A stretch of DNA of 64,000 bases. Source: Vibrio splendidus. GTDB taxonomy: Bacteria; Pseudomonadota; Gammaproteobacteria; Enterobacterales; Vibrionaceae. The translations under genes and the position numbers were made by a program. Shown piece by piece: positions 36,309 to 45,854 of this stretch. Position 1 is the first letter of the stretch. Each line of letters starts with the position of its first letter. The notes under the pieces were generated by a model. It saw only the letters and a list, made by a program, of their open reading frames with translations. It did no database searches and was not told the origin of the DNA. The stretch is taken from NCBI RefSeq assembly GCF_003345295.1, contig NZ_CP031056.1, positions 496,001-560,000 on the forward strand. The letters are read 5' to 3'.

Positions 36309-37231
36309 GACTGAGATCCTGATATCTGGCTCATTAGTGACTGCGCACTAGACAGAGAGCTATAAGGTATCGCGAGAGATAAACTAAGTTTCTGCAACTG
36401 CTGCTTCTTTAATGAAAACGCTTGGTTAAGCTTTTCCTTTTCTTTATTGGAAGAGAAGTTGAACCACTGAGTTTTGTCGCCATCGGTCACCTGTTTAGAT
36501 CCTTTGTAGGTAGTTTCACCTTGCTCCAAAGGGTCGTAAAAATGAACTAGACGCACTCTATTGTGCCTGCGAATTTGGCTGATAAGTGAGTAGTCACTTT
36601 CTCGGTAACGGACGAAGTCACTAAGGATAATAATATCACTGCCTTTTGGACAGAGCTGTTGTAGAGACTTCAGCCCATGATCTAAGGTTGTGTCGCTGTG
36701 ATTGTCTTGGTTGGTCAGCGCTGCGTTATTGATTTCTATGACTTTTTGTAAAATACGCAGTGGAGCATGGTTGCTAGCACTCGGTTTAATCTCAATGATC
36801 TCTTGGCCAGTATCTATCACTGCACCAATACGGTCTTTTTGAGCGACGGTTAACCAACAAAGCTGGCTGGCAAAGTGCGCGAGTTGAACCGATTTAAGCA
36901 ACAAGGTTGAGCCGAAAATCATACTGCTCGACAGATCTAAGAACAAAATCACAGGCTGTTCTCTTTCTTCAGAAAACAGTTTGGTGTGTGCCTTCCCTGT
37001 TCGAGCCGTTACGCGCCAATCAATGCTGCGGATGTCATCGCCCGCCTGATATTGACGAACCTCAGAGAAGTTCATCCCGCGACCTTTACGGTTGCTCTCG
37101 TGTTGACCGTTAAGTTGCGACCAAAGACTCTTGGCTGGAGGCAACCATCGAACAGACTGCGCTTTGTATTGCAGCAGTTCGTCCAGATTTAACGTGACAC
37201 CGTCACTATGGTTGGGTAGTTGGTTATTCAT
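36305..37231 (-). CDS. DUF58 (VWA-like) protein
   Basis: A 308-residue soluble protein with the DUF58 core 'GDDIRSIDWRVTARTGKAHTKLFSEEREQ' (about residues 66-95) and a VWA-like fold after it ('FLDLSSSMIFG', 'IIILSDFV'). Members are the usual partner of MoxR AAA+ ATPases and may be the substrate or adaptor acted on by MoxR. Located directly after moxR in the same transcription unit. Confidence 0.92.
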   Translation of the reverse strand: MNNQLPNHSDGVTLNLDELLQYKAQSVRWLPPAKSLWSQLNGQHESNRKGRGMNFSEVRQYQAGDDIRSIDWRVTARTGKAHTKLFSEEREQPVILFLDLSSSMIFGSTLLLKSVQLAHFASQLCWLTVAQKDRIGAVIDTGQEIIEIKPSASNHAPLRILQKVIEINNAALTNQDNHSDTTLDHGLKSLQQLCPKGSDIIILSDFVRYRESDYSLISQIRRHNRVRLVHFYDPLEQGETTYKGSKQVTDGDKTQWFNFSSNKEKEKLNQAFSLKKQQLQKLSLSLAIPYSSLSSAQSLMSQISGSQS

Positions 37232-37242
37232 ACGCGTATCAC

Positions 37243-38199
37243 CTATGCGCTGCCAACCAGTGAGATAAGGTGTGTAATTACTTGATTGGCCGTAACTCCT
37301 TCAGCTTGTGCGTGGTAACTGCGAAGTAGACGGTGGCGTAATACAGGGAATGCCATAGCTTGAACATCTTGCGGTGTTACGTAATCGCGGCCTGCTAGCC
37401 ATGCGTGCGCTCGAGCACATCGGTCTAAAGCAATAGTTGCACGTGGGCTGACACCCATATCTAACCATTGATCAAGTTGGTCGCTGTATTGCTTAGGTTG
37501 GCGAGTCGCCATAACCAGTCGAATAATGTACTGCTCGATGGTGTCTGCCATGTGAATGTTGAGCACTTCTTGGCGAGCTTCGAAGATAGTTTGTTGAGAA
37601 ATAGGCTCTGGTTGAACAGGTTGGTTGCCTTGAGCTTCGCCTCTGTTTAGGCGCAAGATCTCAAGTTCACTTTCCATGTCTGGATAAGCCACTTCTAAAT
37701 GCAGCAAGAAACGGTCTAATTGAGCTTCTGGTAGCGGGTAAGTACCTTCTTGCTCAATCGGGTTTTGCGTTGCCATTACCAAAAACAGGTCCGGTAGAGC
37801 ATAGGTTTTTCGACCTGCGGTCACCTGCTTCTCAGCCATAGCTTCTAACATAGCGGCTTGTACTTTCGCCGGAGCACGGTTGATCTCATCCGCTAGAATT
37901 AACGAGTTAAAAATCGGGCCAGATTGGAAGGTGAACTCTCCCGTTTCTGGACGGAAAATATCGGTACCAGTTAGGTCGGCAGGCAATAGGTCAGGGGTAA
38001 ATTGAATACGGTGAAAATCTCCCTCGACACAGTCAGCTAGTGATTTTACCGCGCGGGTTTTTGCCAACCCTGGAGGCCCTTCAACAAGGATATGGCCATC
38101 TGCCAATAAGGCGATCATCAGTTGCTTAACGAGCTCTTGCTGACCAATGATTTGAGACTCTAAGTAGTTTTGAAGGATTTCGAAGTTATTTTTATGCAT
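37243..38199 (-). CDS. MoxR-family AAA+ ATPase
   Basis: A 318-residue ATPase with Walker A 'GPPGLAKTRA', Walker B 'LILADEINRAP', sensor 1 'MATQNPIEQEGTYPLPEAQLDRF' and the C-terminal lid domain with 'GVSPRATIALDRCARAHAWLAGRDYV'. MoxR proteins act as chaperone-like remodelers for VWA proteins, in line with the following DUF58 and BatA/B genes. First gene of the six-gene minus-strand operon; promoter presumably within 38200-38500. Confidence 0.95.
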   Translation of the reverse strand: MHKNNFEILQNYLESQIIGQQELVKQLMIALLADGHILVEGPPGLAKTRAVKSLADCVEGDFHRIQFTPDLLPADLTGTDIFRPETGEFTFQSGPIFNSLILADEINRAPAKVQAAMLEAMAEKQVTAGRKTYALPDLFLVMATQNPIEQEGTYPLPEAQLDRFLLHLEVAYPDMESELEILRLNRGEAQGNQPVQPEPISQQTIFEARQEVLNIHMADTIEQYIIRLVMATRQPKQYSDQLDQWLDMGVSPRATIALDRCARAHAWLAGRDYVTPQDVQAMAFPVLRHRLLRSYHAQAEGVTANQVITHLISLVGSA

Positions 38200-38539
38200 T
38201 TTTGGACTCTCTGGGGGCCATTTGATTCTTATTTTGAGTATTGGTCACTGATTACCAGGAAAAAGTTCCAGTACATTTGCGGAATTTATTTTTTCAAAAT
38301 TGGAAAGATTTACAAGTGTTTAGCTAGAAAAATCACTGAACAGTGAATTTTTATCATATCAATCACTTTTTATACAATAAAGCTCAAAGGTGTGATGCTG
38401 CCTGACTCAGATAAAAATTAAAGGGTTTGATAATAAGGGTGAATATCAATAAGGGGGCGTATTTAGCTAATTAATCTCAACCCCCACAAGAAATGATTGA
38501 GTCGTTACATCATGTTTGCAGTTTTTTGAGATAAAAGTC

Positions 38540-38566
38540 TCTAGTTTTATTGGTTTTGGCCGATAC
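38540..38566 (+). promoter_or_regulatory. Sigma-28 (FliA) promoter candidate
   Basis: TCTAGTTT-N11-GCCGATAC matches the flagellar sigma-28 consensus (TAAAGTTT-N11-GCCGATAA) at 6 of 8 and 7 of 8 positions with the exact spacing. It lies 93 bases upstream of a chemoreceptor start codon. The rest of the 459-base gap (38200-38658) is AT-rich with nothing else assignable. Confidence 0.6.
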
Positions 38567-38658
38567 ATCACTCAGATTGTGCATTGCTTGTTGGAGTGCA
38601 CTAAAAAAGTCCTGTTCAGGGTATACCAATAACGAGCGATTCTTTTAAAGGTCCAAAT

Positions 38659-40575
38659 ATGTTTAAAACTAACTCTCTGAGTATCAAACAAAAAGTTGTA
38701 CTTGGAATTACCTTTGCGGTTCTTGCATCGACAGTGATTGTCGGCGCGATGGCACAACAGCAAGCAAGAGATGTATTGAGTCACCGTTTGGTTGATATTG
38801 AGCTTCCCGGTATGTTGGAGCGAATCAATGGTGAAATTGATCGTGAAGTCTCTCAGCTATTGTTAGCGGCGGAGCAAATTGCTTCAAATGAATTCATTTC
38901 TGATGCAATCGAATCGACAGATCGCGATGCTGTGTTAGAGGGTAAGTTGGTAAAACAACTGAACAATGTTCGCAACCAATATCAGCTGAATGATGCCTCG
39001 GTAGCGAACCGTCAAACAGCTTACTACTGGAACCAAGATGGTTTTTTACGCCAGCTAAACCAACAACAAGACGGTTGGTTCTTTGGTTTTACTCAGTCAG
39101 GCCAGCCAACCATGGTGAGTATGTTCCAAGAAGCCAACGGTGAAGTGAAGATGTTTGCTAACTACCAACAGCCTTCTGGTTTGGCGATGTCAGGTTTATC
39201 AAAATCGATGGATGACATGGTTAACCTGCTGAACGGTTTCAAGATTGAAAATACAGGCTTTGTATTTTTGACCGATAGCCAAGGTGATGTACAGATTCAC
39301 CGTGAGCGTTCTCGCAGTGATTCTTCACTTCAACAACTTTACGGTCCTCAATCAAGCCAACTATTGAACAAGTCGGGCTTTAACCTGATTACCACTGAAA
39401 GCCAGGGCCAAGAGCTGTTTGTGGCGAGCTTGTATGTGTCTTCCATGGACTGGTTTGTTATTGGTGTAGTTCCGACTGGAGAAGTGTTTGCAGAGTTAGA
39501 TGCGACAGCGCAAAAGATGCTGATCATGACGGCGGTTGTGGCATTAGTATTTATCCTAATGGGCGTAGTTCTGGCGAACAGCATTACTCAACCGATTAAA
39601 CTTCTGGCTAAGCGTTTCGGTGACCTTGGCGAAGGTGATGGCGACCTGGCGCAGCGTATTGAAGTGAAAGGCAACGATGAAATTGCACAGCTTTCAAAGG
39701 GCTTTAATGGATTCATTGAAAAGATTCACGAGTCTATGAAAGAAGTATGTTCGACAAGCCAAGCGCTTCAAGTGGCGGCAGAGAGTGTTTCTAACAAAGC
39801 ACACATCACCCACGATAATAGCCAAGAGCAACGTGATCAAACCCTTCAAGTGGTGGCTGCCATTAACCAAATGGGCATGACCATCAGCGAGATTGCATCA
39901 AATGCGGCAACGGCTGCGGAAACGGCCACTCAAGCTTCGGGCAATACTGAAGTGGGCCGCTCTGTGGTAAACAAAGCAAAAGACGCGATCAGCCGTTTAG
40001 CTCAAGATATCGAAAGTACGGGTCAAGTGGTTGAACAACTTGCTTCAACAACACAAGATATCGGCTCTATTCTGGGTGTTATCCGTGATATTTCAGAGCA
40101 AACCAATTTACTTGCATTGAACGCTGCGATTGAAGCAGCGCGTGCCGGTGAGCAAGGCCGTGGCTTTGCCGTGGTAGCCGATGAAGTACGAAATCTAGCA
40201 AGTCGCACGGCAGACTCGACGGAAGAGATTCAGAAGATGATCAACCAACTGCAAAGCGATGCTAAAGATGCAGTAGCAGCAATGAGTACAGGTAAAGTCA
40301 TTACCCTTGAAGGTGTAGCTGCATCGGATGAAGCCGTAGATGTACTGGGTGGCATTTCGGACCGCATCGTAGACATCACCGATCGTAACACGCAAGTAGC
40401 AACGGCAACGGAAGAGCAATCAACCGTAGTTCACACCATCAACCAGAACATTGAAGAGATTAACGCAATCAATGAAGTGACAACGGGTACCGCTGAGCAG
40501 CTTGCTGAAGCGAGCCAAGAGCTCCGAGACCTTTCCTCACGTCTGGATAAGATGGTTGGTTCATTTAAGCTTTAA
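38659..40575 (+). CDS. Methyl-accepting chemotaxis protein with dCache-like sensor
   Basis: A 638-residue chemoreceptor. TM1 at about residues 13-32; a ~250-residue periplasmic sensor ('TAYYWNQDGFLRQLNQQQDGWFFGF', 'GFVFLTDSQGDVQIH') of the Cache type; TM2 at about 290-312; HAMP; then the signalling domain with 'IRDISEQTNLLALNAAIEAARAGEQGRGF'-type tip and 'VVADEVRNLASRTADSTEEI'. Ligand unknown; Cache domains often bind amino acids or small organic acids. A sigma-28 promoter candidate and a strong terminator bracket it, so it is monocistronic. Confidence 0.95.
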   Translation: MFKTNSLSIKQKVVLGITFAVLASTVIVGAMAQQQARDVLSHRLVDIELPGMLERINGEIDREVSQLLLAAEQIASNEFISDAIESTDRDAVLEGKLVKQLNNVRNQYQLNDASVANRQTAYYWNQDGFLRQLNQQQDGWFFGFTQSGQPTMVSMFQEANGEVKMFANYQQPSGLAMSGLSKSMDDMVNLLNGFKIENTGFVFLTDSQGDVQIHRERSRSDSSLQQLYGPQSSQLLNKSGFNLITTESQGQELFVASLYVSSMDWFVIGVVPTGEVFAELDATAQKMLIMTAVVALVFILMGVVLANSITQPIKLLAKRFGDLGEGDGDLAQRIEVKGNDEIAQLSKGFNGFIEKIHESMKEVCSTSQALQVAAESVSNKAHITHDNSQEQRDQTLQVVAAINQMGMTISEIASNAATAAETATQASGNTEVGRSVVNKAKDAISRLAQDIESTGQVVEQLASTTQDIGSILGVIRDISEQTNLLALNAAIEAARAGEQGRGFAVVADEVRNLASRTADSTEEIQKMINQLQSDAKDAVAAMSTGKVITLEGVAASDEAVDVLGGISDRIVDITDRNTQVATATEEQSTVVHTINQNIEEINAINEVTTGTAEQLAEASQELRDLSSRLDKMVGSFKL

Positions 40576-40632
40576 TCTCTTTGAGCTTTAATTCCTTTAA
40601 GCTGTAGCATGGCTTAGAAAGGGACATAGACG

Positions 40633-40673
40633 AAGAGCTGGATTCATTTAATCGTGAATCCAGCTCTTTTTAT
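40633..40673 (+). terminator. Rho-independent terminator of the second chemoreceptor
   Basis: A perfect 14-bp stem (AAGAGCTGGATTCA and TGAATCCAGCTCTT) with an 8-nt loop, followed by TTTTATTT. Confidence 0.92.
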
Positions 40674-40799
40674 TTAGGGGTTTGTTTTCTTCTAACTGGC
40701 CTTAGCTTGATCTGGTTTCGGGCTTTGCACTTAATCGCTCTAGCATCACAGAGCGTAAATGAGTAAAATCTGATTAGGTTTAATATTTAGGTAAGTATC

Positions 40800-41000
40800 A
40801 TGAGCGATTTTGAAAAAGAACTAGAGCAGATGACTCAAGAGATGGGCGATGAGCCAGAAGTAAAACTGCCATCAATTGAAGAGCAAAAAGCGATCGTTGC
40901 TGAATTTAAGCGACTAGAAGCGGAAGGCAAACTAACACCAGAAGTGTTAGAAAAGCATTTTGGCCAGTTCAACAAAACAAGTGATACGCCAATCCACTAA
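40800..41000 (+). CDS. Small acidic conserved hypothetical protein
   Basis: A 66-residue soluble protein, acidic in its first third and helical throughout ('IEEQKAIVAEFKRLEAEGKLTPEVLEKHF'). No signal peptide or known motif. Coding potential is supported by amino-acid composition, AGGT upstream of the ATG and a dedicated terminator after it. I do not recognise the family. Confidence 0.75.
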   Translation: MSDFEKELEQMTQEMGDEPEVKLPSIEEQKAIVAEFKRLEAEGKLTPEVLEKHFGQFNKTSDTPIH

Positions 41001-41057
41001 GTTTCTGCAGGGCCAACCTATATCGTTTAGGTAGGGTGGCTTTGAGCTCAAACAAAT

Positions 41058-41086
41058 AAAGGTCTAGCATCCGCTAGGCCTTTTTT
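41058..41086 (+). terminator. Rho-independent terminator of the small acidic-protein gene
   Basis: Stem AAAGGTCTAGC/GCTAGGCCTTT with one G-T wobble and a short ATCC loop, then a T run. Confidence 0.85.
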
Positions 41087-41161
41087 ATTGCCGCGCGAAA
41101 AGCTAACTGAGCGGTGCGCAAAATTAAACCATCAAAGCGAAAGTAGTTGGCGCCTTTAAAC

Positions 41162-41192
41162 AAAAAATCCCCCTTACTTGGTAAGAGGGATT
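41162..41192 (-). terminator. Rho-independent terminator of malK
   Basis: On the minus strand, AATCCCTCTTAC pairs with GTAAGGGGGATT (one mismatch or wobble) around a 3-nt loop and is followed by TTTTTGTTT. It lies about 40 bases after the malK stop. Confidence 0.85.
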
Positions 41193-41229
41193 CGATATGG
41201 GCAAGTTATATCTTAAAAAGGCGAACCGA

Positions 41230-42342
41230 TTAGTCGGTGCCGTACTCTTTGTACAAGCGACGACATGCGCGACCATCGCTATGGAACAAGTGACAACGGT
41301 GCGCAGGAATACCAATCGCTAGTTTGTCACCAGATTCAATCGTCAATGTGTCTGGTTGGCGATAAATAACGTCAGCATCAGCACTTTCGAGGTTTAGGTA
41401 AACCTGAGTTTCGTTACCTAGTTTCTCGACCATCATCACTTCAGCTTCAATCGTCGCGTCACCTGTTTCAGCAGACAACAAGTGCTCAGGACGAACACCC
41501 AGAGACATACGGTCACCAGCATTGACAGTCGTACCATCAACTGGGATCCAGAAAGTCATACCGTTAGAAAGTTGAACTTGTACGCGTTCAGCTTCAGCTT
41601 GCTCGATGTGAACCGACATAAAGTTCATCTTCGGTGAACCAATAAAGCCTGCCACGAAACGGTTTTGAGGGTAGTGGTAAAGATCAAGAGGTTTACCCAC
41701 TTGAGAAACATAACCGCCATCAAGAACAACAATCTTATCGGCCATTGTCATCGCTTCCACTTGGTCGTGGGTAACGTAGATCATGGTGCAACCAAGTTGA
41801 CGTTGTAGCTTAGTGATTTGCGAACGCATTTGAACACGCAGCGCAGCATCTAGGTTAGATAGAGGCTCATCAAGTAAGAATACGTTTGGTTGAGAAACTA
41901 GAGTACGACCAATAGCAACACGTTGACGTTGACCACCAGAAAGTGCTTTAGGTTGACGCTCAAGAAGGTGACCAAGCTGAAGAATTTCTGCTGCATGCTC
42001 AACACGCTTGTCGATTTCAGCTTTGTTTGCGTTTGCTAACTTAAGGCCGAAAGACATGTTGTCGTAAAGGTTAAGGTGAGGGTAAAGCGCGTAAGATTGG
42101 AATACCATACCTACGCCACGCTTTGAAGGCTCAACGTCATTCATGCGTTGGTCGCCAATGTACAAATCACCAGACGTAATGTCCTCTAGACCTGCGATAC
42201 AGCGTAATAGCGTCGATTTACCACAACCTGATGGTCCAACGAATACTACGAACTCACCTTCGTTGATGTCTAAGGTTACGTCCTTAGAAATCTGTACATC
42301 ACCATATGATTTATAAACGTTTTTTAACGTGACACTCGCCAT
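41230..42342 (-). CDS. malK: Maltose/maltodextrin ABC transporter ATPase MalK
   Basis: A 370-residue ABC ATPase: Walker A 'GPSGCGKST' (36-44), Q-loop 'VFQSYALYPH', signature 'LSGGQRQRVAIGR', Walker B 'VFLLDEPLSNLDA', switch His 'VTHDQVEAM'. The C-terminal regulatory (TOBE/MalK) domain follows from ~240, including 'SLGVRPEHL'. It energises MalFG and, in enterics, also sequesters MalT and binds EIIA-Glc. It is divergent from malEFG, with a 664-bp regulatory region between. Confidence 0.96.
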   Translation of the reverse strand: MASVTLKNVYKSYGDVQISKDVTLDINEGEFVVFVGPSGCGKSTLLRCIAGLEDITSGDLYIGDQRMNDVEPSKRGVGMVFQSYALYPHLNLYDNMSFGLKLANANKAEIDKRVEHAAEILQLGHLLERQPKALSGGQRQRVAIGRTLVSQPNVFLLDEPLSNLDAALRVQMRSQITKLQRQLGCTMIYVTHDQVEAMTMADKIVVLDGGYVSQVGKPLDLYHYPQNRFVAGFIGSPKMNFMSVHIEQAEAERVQVQLSNGMTFWIPVDGTTVNAGDRMSLGVRPEHLLSAETGDATIEAEVMMVEKLGNETQVYLNLESADADVIYRQPDTLTIESGDKLAIGIPAHRCHLFHSDGRACRRLYKEYGTD

Positions 42343-42700
42343 CTAGCTAGTCCTCGATCGATCAAATTTTAAGTTTTACTGCTTATCATTATAAGAAATT
42401 TTTGGGTCAGCAGTAACTGTAGGAATTGGTAAGTATTGAATGAGTAAGAAAAAAAGTGGGTGAGACTTGGATTCTTTAACCAAGCCCACCCGTCATAGCC
42501 AAACTGGTGCCTATTTCCCCCACATCCAGCTAAATCTCCCCCGTGATTCAATCACAGATTTAGCTTGATGCTTAATAAAGACAACAGCGGGCAGTGAAGC
42601 CAACTAAATGAACAATGCTTCACGCATAACATTCGCTGGTAAAGGGTTCTTACTATCCACTCTTGGATGGATGCAGTTTCGGTGAATTGGCGCAATCGTA

Positions 42701-42747
42701 CATCCTCCCAATGAAAATTTAACGAGGGGGAGTAGGAGGGGAGGAGT
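42701..42747. promoter_or_regulatory. MalT-box candidates between malK and malE
   Basis: GGGGAGTAGG (42727-42736) and GGGGAGGAGT (42738-42747) each match the MalT consensus GGGGA(T/G)GAGG at 9 of 10 positions and are directly repeated with an 11-bp period. A weaker inverted copy (TGGGAGGATG on the minus strand) lies at 42701-42710. The set fits MalT activation of both divergent transcripts. Confidence 0.65.
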
Positions 42748-42804
42748 AGATAAATGGGGTTGCTCCCAATTAGCGATCCAGTTCAAATAAATTCACCACA
42801 TAAC

Positions 42805-42820
42805 GGTGATGTGGATCACG
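42805..42820. promoter_or_regulatory. CRP-site candidate in the mal control region
   Basis: GTGA-N6-TCAC at 42806-42819 is a perfect CRP core, though the outermost bases differ from TGTGA/TCACA. Its position about 190 bases before malE and 460 before malK, near the MalT boxes, resembles the malKp-malEp layout of enterics. The rest of 42343-43006 contains no gene. Confidence 0.6.
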
Positions 42821-43006
42821 ATGAGTATGCACTTTGTGACTTCGCTCTCTAATCTGACCGGATGACGATCACGAAATTAAGCCATAATAGCTAGGGCGTA
42901 GTGGCTAGGATGATGAGTTAGGGACTGTTTTCTCAGATCATAACCTCGAAAACTGGCTCGTCTTAATTGAATGCGCCCTACGTATAAATATAAAAAGGAT
43001 ATTGAC

Positions 43007-44191
43007 ATGAAAAACGCTCTAAGCGCTGTAGCTCTAGGCACAATTGTGGCTCTGGGTTCATTTGGTGCAAACGCTGCTATCGAAGAAGGTCAACTAACTA
43101 TTTGGGTTGGTGGCGATAAAGCTTATGAAGGAATGGCTGAAGTAGGCAAACGCTTTGAAGAAGACACTGGTGTTAAAGTAACAGTGGCTTTCCCAGATAA
43201 ACTAGAAGAGAAGTTCTCTCAAGTTGCAGCGGCTGGCGATGGCCCAGACATGATCTTCTACGCTCACGACCGTTTTGGTGGTTTTGCAGAAGCGGGTCTT
43301 CTTGCTGATATCAAACCTTCTAAAGAGACTAAAGAAGGTATCGTAGACTTCGCATGGGACGCTGTTTCTTACGAAGGTAAAACAATCGCTTACCCAGTAG
43401 CGGTTGAGTCAGTTTCTCTTATCTACAACAAAGCACTTGTTCCTAACCCACCTAAGTCTTGGGAAGAAATCCCAGCACTTAACGCTGAGCTTCAAAAAGA
43501 CGGTAAGAAAGCGATCATGTGGCCTCTACGTGGCGGCGCTTACTTCACATGGCCTCTACTAGCAGCTGACGGCGGTTATGCATTCAAACAAACAGCCGAA
43601 GGTTACGACATTAAAGATGCGGGCGTAGCGACTGATGGTGTTCAAAAGTCTCTAGGTTTCATCGAGAAGATGGTACAAGACAAAGTTATCTCTGCAGACA
43701 TGGACTACTCAGTTGCTGAGTCTGAATTCGTTGCGGGTAACGTTGCAATGACAATCAATGGTCCTTGGGGCTGGGCAAACATCGAGAAAGCAGGCGTAGA
43801 CTACGGCGTTGCAACACTGCCTAAGTTCAACGGTAAAGCGTCTAAGCCTTTCGTTGGTGTATGGGCGGGTGGTATCAGCACTGCTTCTCCAAACCGCGAC
43901 CTAGCCGTTGAGTTCATGGAAAACTACCTACTAACTGATGAAGGTATGAAAAGCTTGAACGATGACAAACCACTAGGCGCAGTTGCTCTTAACTCTTTCC
44001 AACGTCAACTAGACAGTGACACGCGTATTGCCGCAACAATGGACAACGCGATGAACGGTGAAATCATGCCTAACATCCCTCAGTTCACTACATTCTGGTA
44101 CAGCATGGAAGAAGCGATCGGCAACGTTGTTGATGGCCGCCAAACTGTTGATCAAGCGCTGAAAGGTGCTGAAGCTCGAATGACTAAGTAA
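43007..44191 (+). CDS. malE: Maltose/maltodextrin-binding periplasmic protein
   Basis: A 394-residue protein from ATG 43007, with AAAAAGGATA upstream; a longer in-frame start adds a charged stretch before the signal peptide and is rejected. Signal peptide residues 1-23 ('SFGANA'). The mature protein shows MalE hallmarks: 'QLTIWVGGDKAYEGMAEVGKRFEEDTGVKV', 'GDGPDMIFYAHDRFGGFA' and 'FVAGNVAMTINGPWGWANI'. It delivers maltose and maltodextrins to MalFGK. Followed by a hairpin that probably attenuates transcription into malF. Confidence 0.96.
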   Translation: MKNALSAVALGTIVALGSFGANAAIEEGQLTIWVGGDKAYEGMAEVGKRFEEDTGVKVTVAFPDKLEEKFSQVAAAGDGPDMIFYAHDRFGGFAEAGLLADIKPSKETKEGIVDFAWDAVSYEGKTIAYPVAVESVSLIYNKALVPNPPKSWEEIPALNAELQKDGKKAIMWPLRGGAYFTWPLLAADGGYAFKQTAEGYDIKDAGVATDGVQKSLGFIEKMVQDKVISADMDYSVAESEFVAGNVAMTINGPWGWANIEKAGVDYGVATLPKFNGKASKPFVGVWAGGISTASPNRDLAVEFMENYLLTDEGMKSLNDDKPLGAVALNSFQRQLDSDTRIAATMDNAMNGEIMPNIPQFTTFWYSMEEAIGNVVDGRQTVDQALKGAEARMTK

Positions 44192-44208
44192 TACTCAAGT
44201 TCTACCTT

Positions 44209-44240
44209 TAAGGAGGGGGTAACCTCTCCTTACTTTTCTA
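44209..44240 (+). terminator. malE-malF intergenic hairpin/attenuator
   Basis: TAAGGAG pairs with CTCCTTA, extended by inner G-C pairs, and is followed by a pyrimidine-rich tail (ACTTTTCTATTTTTT). It lies between malE and malF, where higher expression of the binding protein is expected. Confidence 0.7.
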
Positions 44241-44271
44241 TTTTTTATCTATATCGTTAGCAGGTTCCTCT

Positions 44272-45843
44272 ATGCAGTCAGTTCAAGGTTCAGATGCGAT
44301 CCCGGCACCATCAAGCCTTCCAAGCAGTAAAAGCGTCTTCATCAAATGGGGGTTGCTTGGTAGTGTTGGCTTAATTAATGGCTACGCTACAATTTTAATG
44401 TATTCTCGCGGTGAGCTCGCATTTGCGCTTCTTACTGTGATCTTAACGGCTTTGGCACTTTACATTTTTGGTAGTAAGAAAACTTACGCCCACCGTTATA
44501 TTTACCCAGGTATTGCCGGAATGATTTTATTCATTCTTTTCCCACTGGCATACACCGTCGGGCTTGCGTTTACTAACTACAGCGCAAAAAACCAGCTCTC
44601 TCTAGAGCGTACTCAAACCGTTCTTTTAGACCGTTCATTCCAAAGCGGTGAAAGTTACCCATTTACTTTGTACAAAACAGATAACGGTCACCAGATCGTT
44701 GTGAAAGATGGCGACCAGCTGTTAGCAACTGATGTATTTTCTCTGGAAGGTATGACAGCAACAGAGATGGACCTATCTGCAATCGAATCTGTACTAGGTG
44801 AAAAAGAGAAGATCAAAGCGATCATCCAAAACCGTTCTGCGATCAGTGGTGTAGACTTCCACTTGCCAGATGGTGATGATATCCGTATGAGTGGCTTGCG
44901 TAAGTTTGCTGCCGTCGCACCGCTTTATACCCTTCAAGGTGACGGTGAAACGTTAATCAACAATGAATCTGGTGAAGTATTGAAACCAAACATGGAAGTG
45001 GGTTTCTACCAACCGGTTGACGAGAAAGGAGAGTTTATTGGTAACACAATATCTCCAGGCTTTGTTGTAGACATTGGTACGGCTAACTTTGAACGTGTTT
45101 GGAAAGATGACGGCATTAAAGAACCGTTCATCAGTATCTTCATCTGGACCGTTGTATTTTCTATTTGTACGGTTGTTTTCACACTTGCCATTGGTCTGAT
45201 TCTTGCAAATGTTGTGCAGTGGGAAGAGCTAAAGGGTCGTTCAATCTACCGTGTTCTACTGATTCTGCCTTACGCAGTCCCAGCGTTTATCTCGATTCTT
45301 ATCTTTAAGGGCCTATTTAACCAGAGCTTTGGTGAGATCAACATGGTGCTTGAGAGTATCTTTGGCTTAAGCCCGAACTGGTTCTCCGACCCGATTCTTG
45401 CGAAAACCATGGTGTTGATTGTTAACACTTGGCTAGGTTTTCCTTACATGATGATTTTATGTATGGGCCTATTAAAAGCGATTCCTGAAGATTTGTACGA
45501 AGCGTCAGCAATCGATGGTGCTAACTTTCTTGATAATTTCAAGCGAATCACATTCCCATTGATGATTAAGCCGCTTACACCGCTATTGATTGCAGCATTT
45601 GCCTTTAATTTCAATAACTTTGTAATGATTCAACTATTGACGAACGGCGGCCCGAACATGATTGGCACTTCAGAGCCCGCGGGTTACACAGACTTACTTG
45701 TAAGCTACACCTACCGAATCGCATTCGAAGGCGGCGGCGGTCAAGACTTTGGTCTAGCAAGTGCTATCGCAACGCTTATCTTCCTATTGGTTGGTGCACT
45801 CGCGTTATTAAACCTACGTTTCACTAAACTAACTCAAGATTAA
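44272..45843 (+). CDS. malF: Maltose ABC transporter permease MalF
   Basis: A 523-residue permease. Three N-terminal helices (about 20-110), a large periplasmic P2-type domain (about 110-275, the MalE-docking region), then the conserved five-helix core with the EAA loop 'YEASAIDGANFLDNFKRITFPLM' (about residues 409-431). Length and the P2 domain distinguish MalF from smaller sugar permeases. Eleven bases separate it from malG. Confidence 0.96.
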   Translation: MQSVQGSDAIPAPSSLPSSKSVFIKWGLLGSVGLINGYATILMYSRGELAFALLTVILTALALYIFGSKKTYAHRYIYPGIAGMILFILFPLAYTVGLAFTNYSAKNQLSLERTQTVLLDRSFQSGESYPFTLYKTDNGHQIVVKDGDQLLATDVFSLEGMTATEMDLSAIESVLGEKEKIKAIIQNRSAISGVDFHLPDGDDIRMSGLRKFAAVAPLYTLQGDGETLINNESGEVLKPNMEVGFYQPVDEKGEFIGNTISPGFVVDIGTANFERVWKDDGIKEPFISIFIWTVVFSICTVVFTLAIGLILANVVQWEELKGRSIYRVLLILPYAVPAFISILIFKGLFNQSFGEINMVLESIFGLSPNWFSDPILAKTMVLIVNTWLGFPYMMILCMGLLKAIPEDLYEASAIDGANFLDNFKRITFPLMIKPLTPLLIAAFAFNFNNFVMIQLLTNGGPNMIGTSEPAGYTDLLVSYTYRIAFEGGGGQDFGLASAIATLIFLLVGALALLNLRFTKLTQD

Positions 45844-45854
45844 GGAGCACGACA

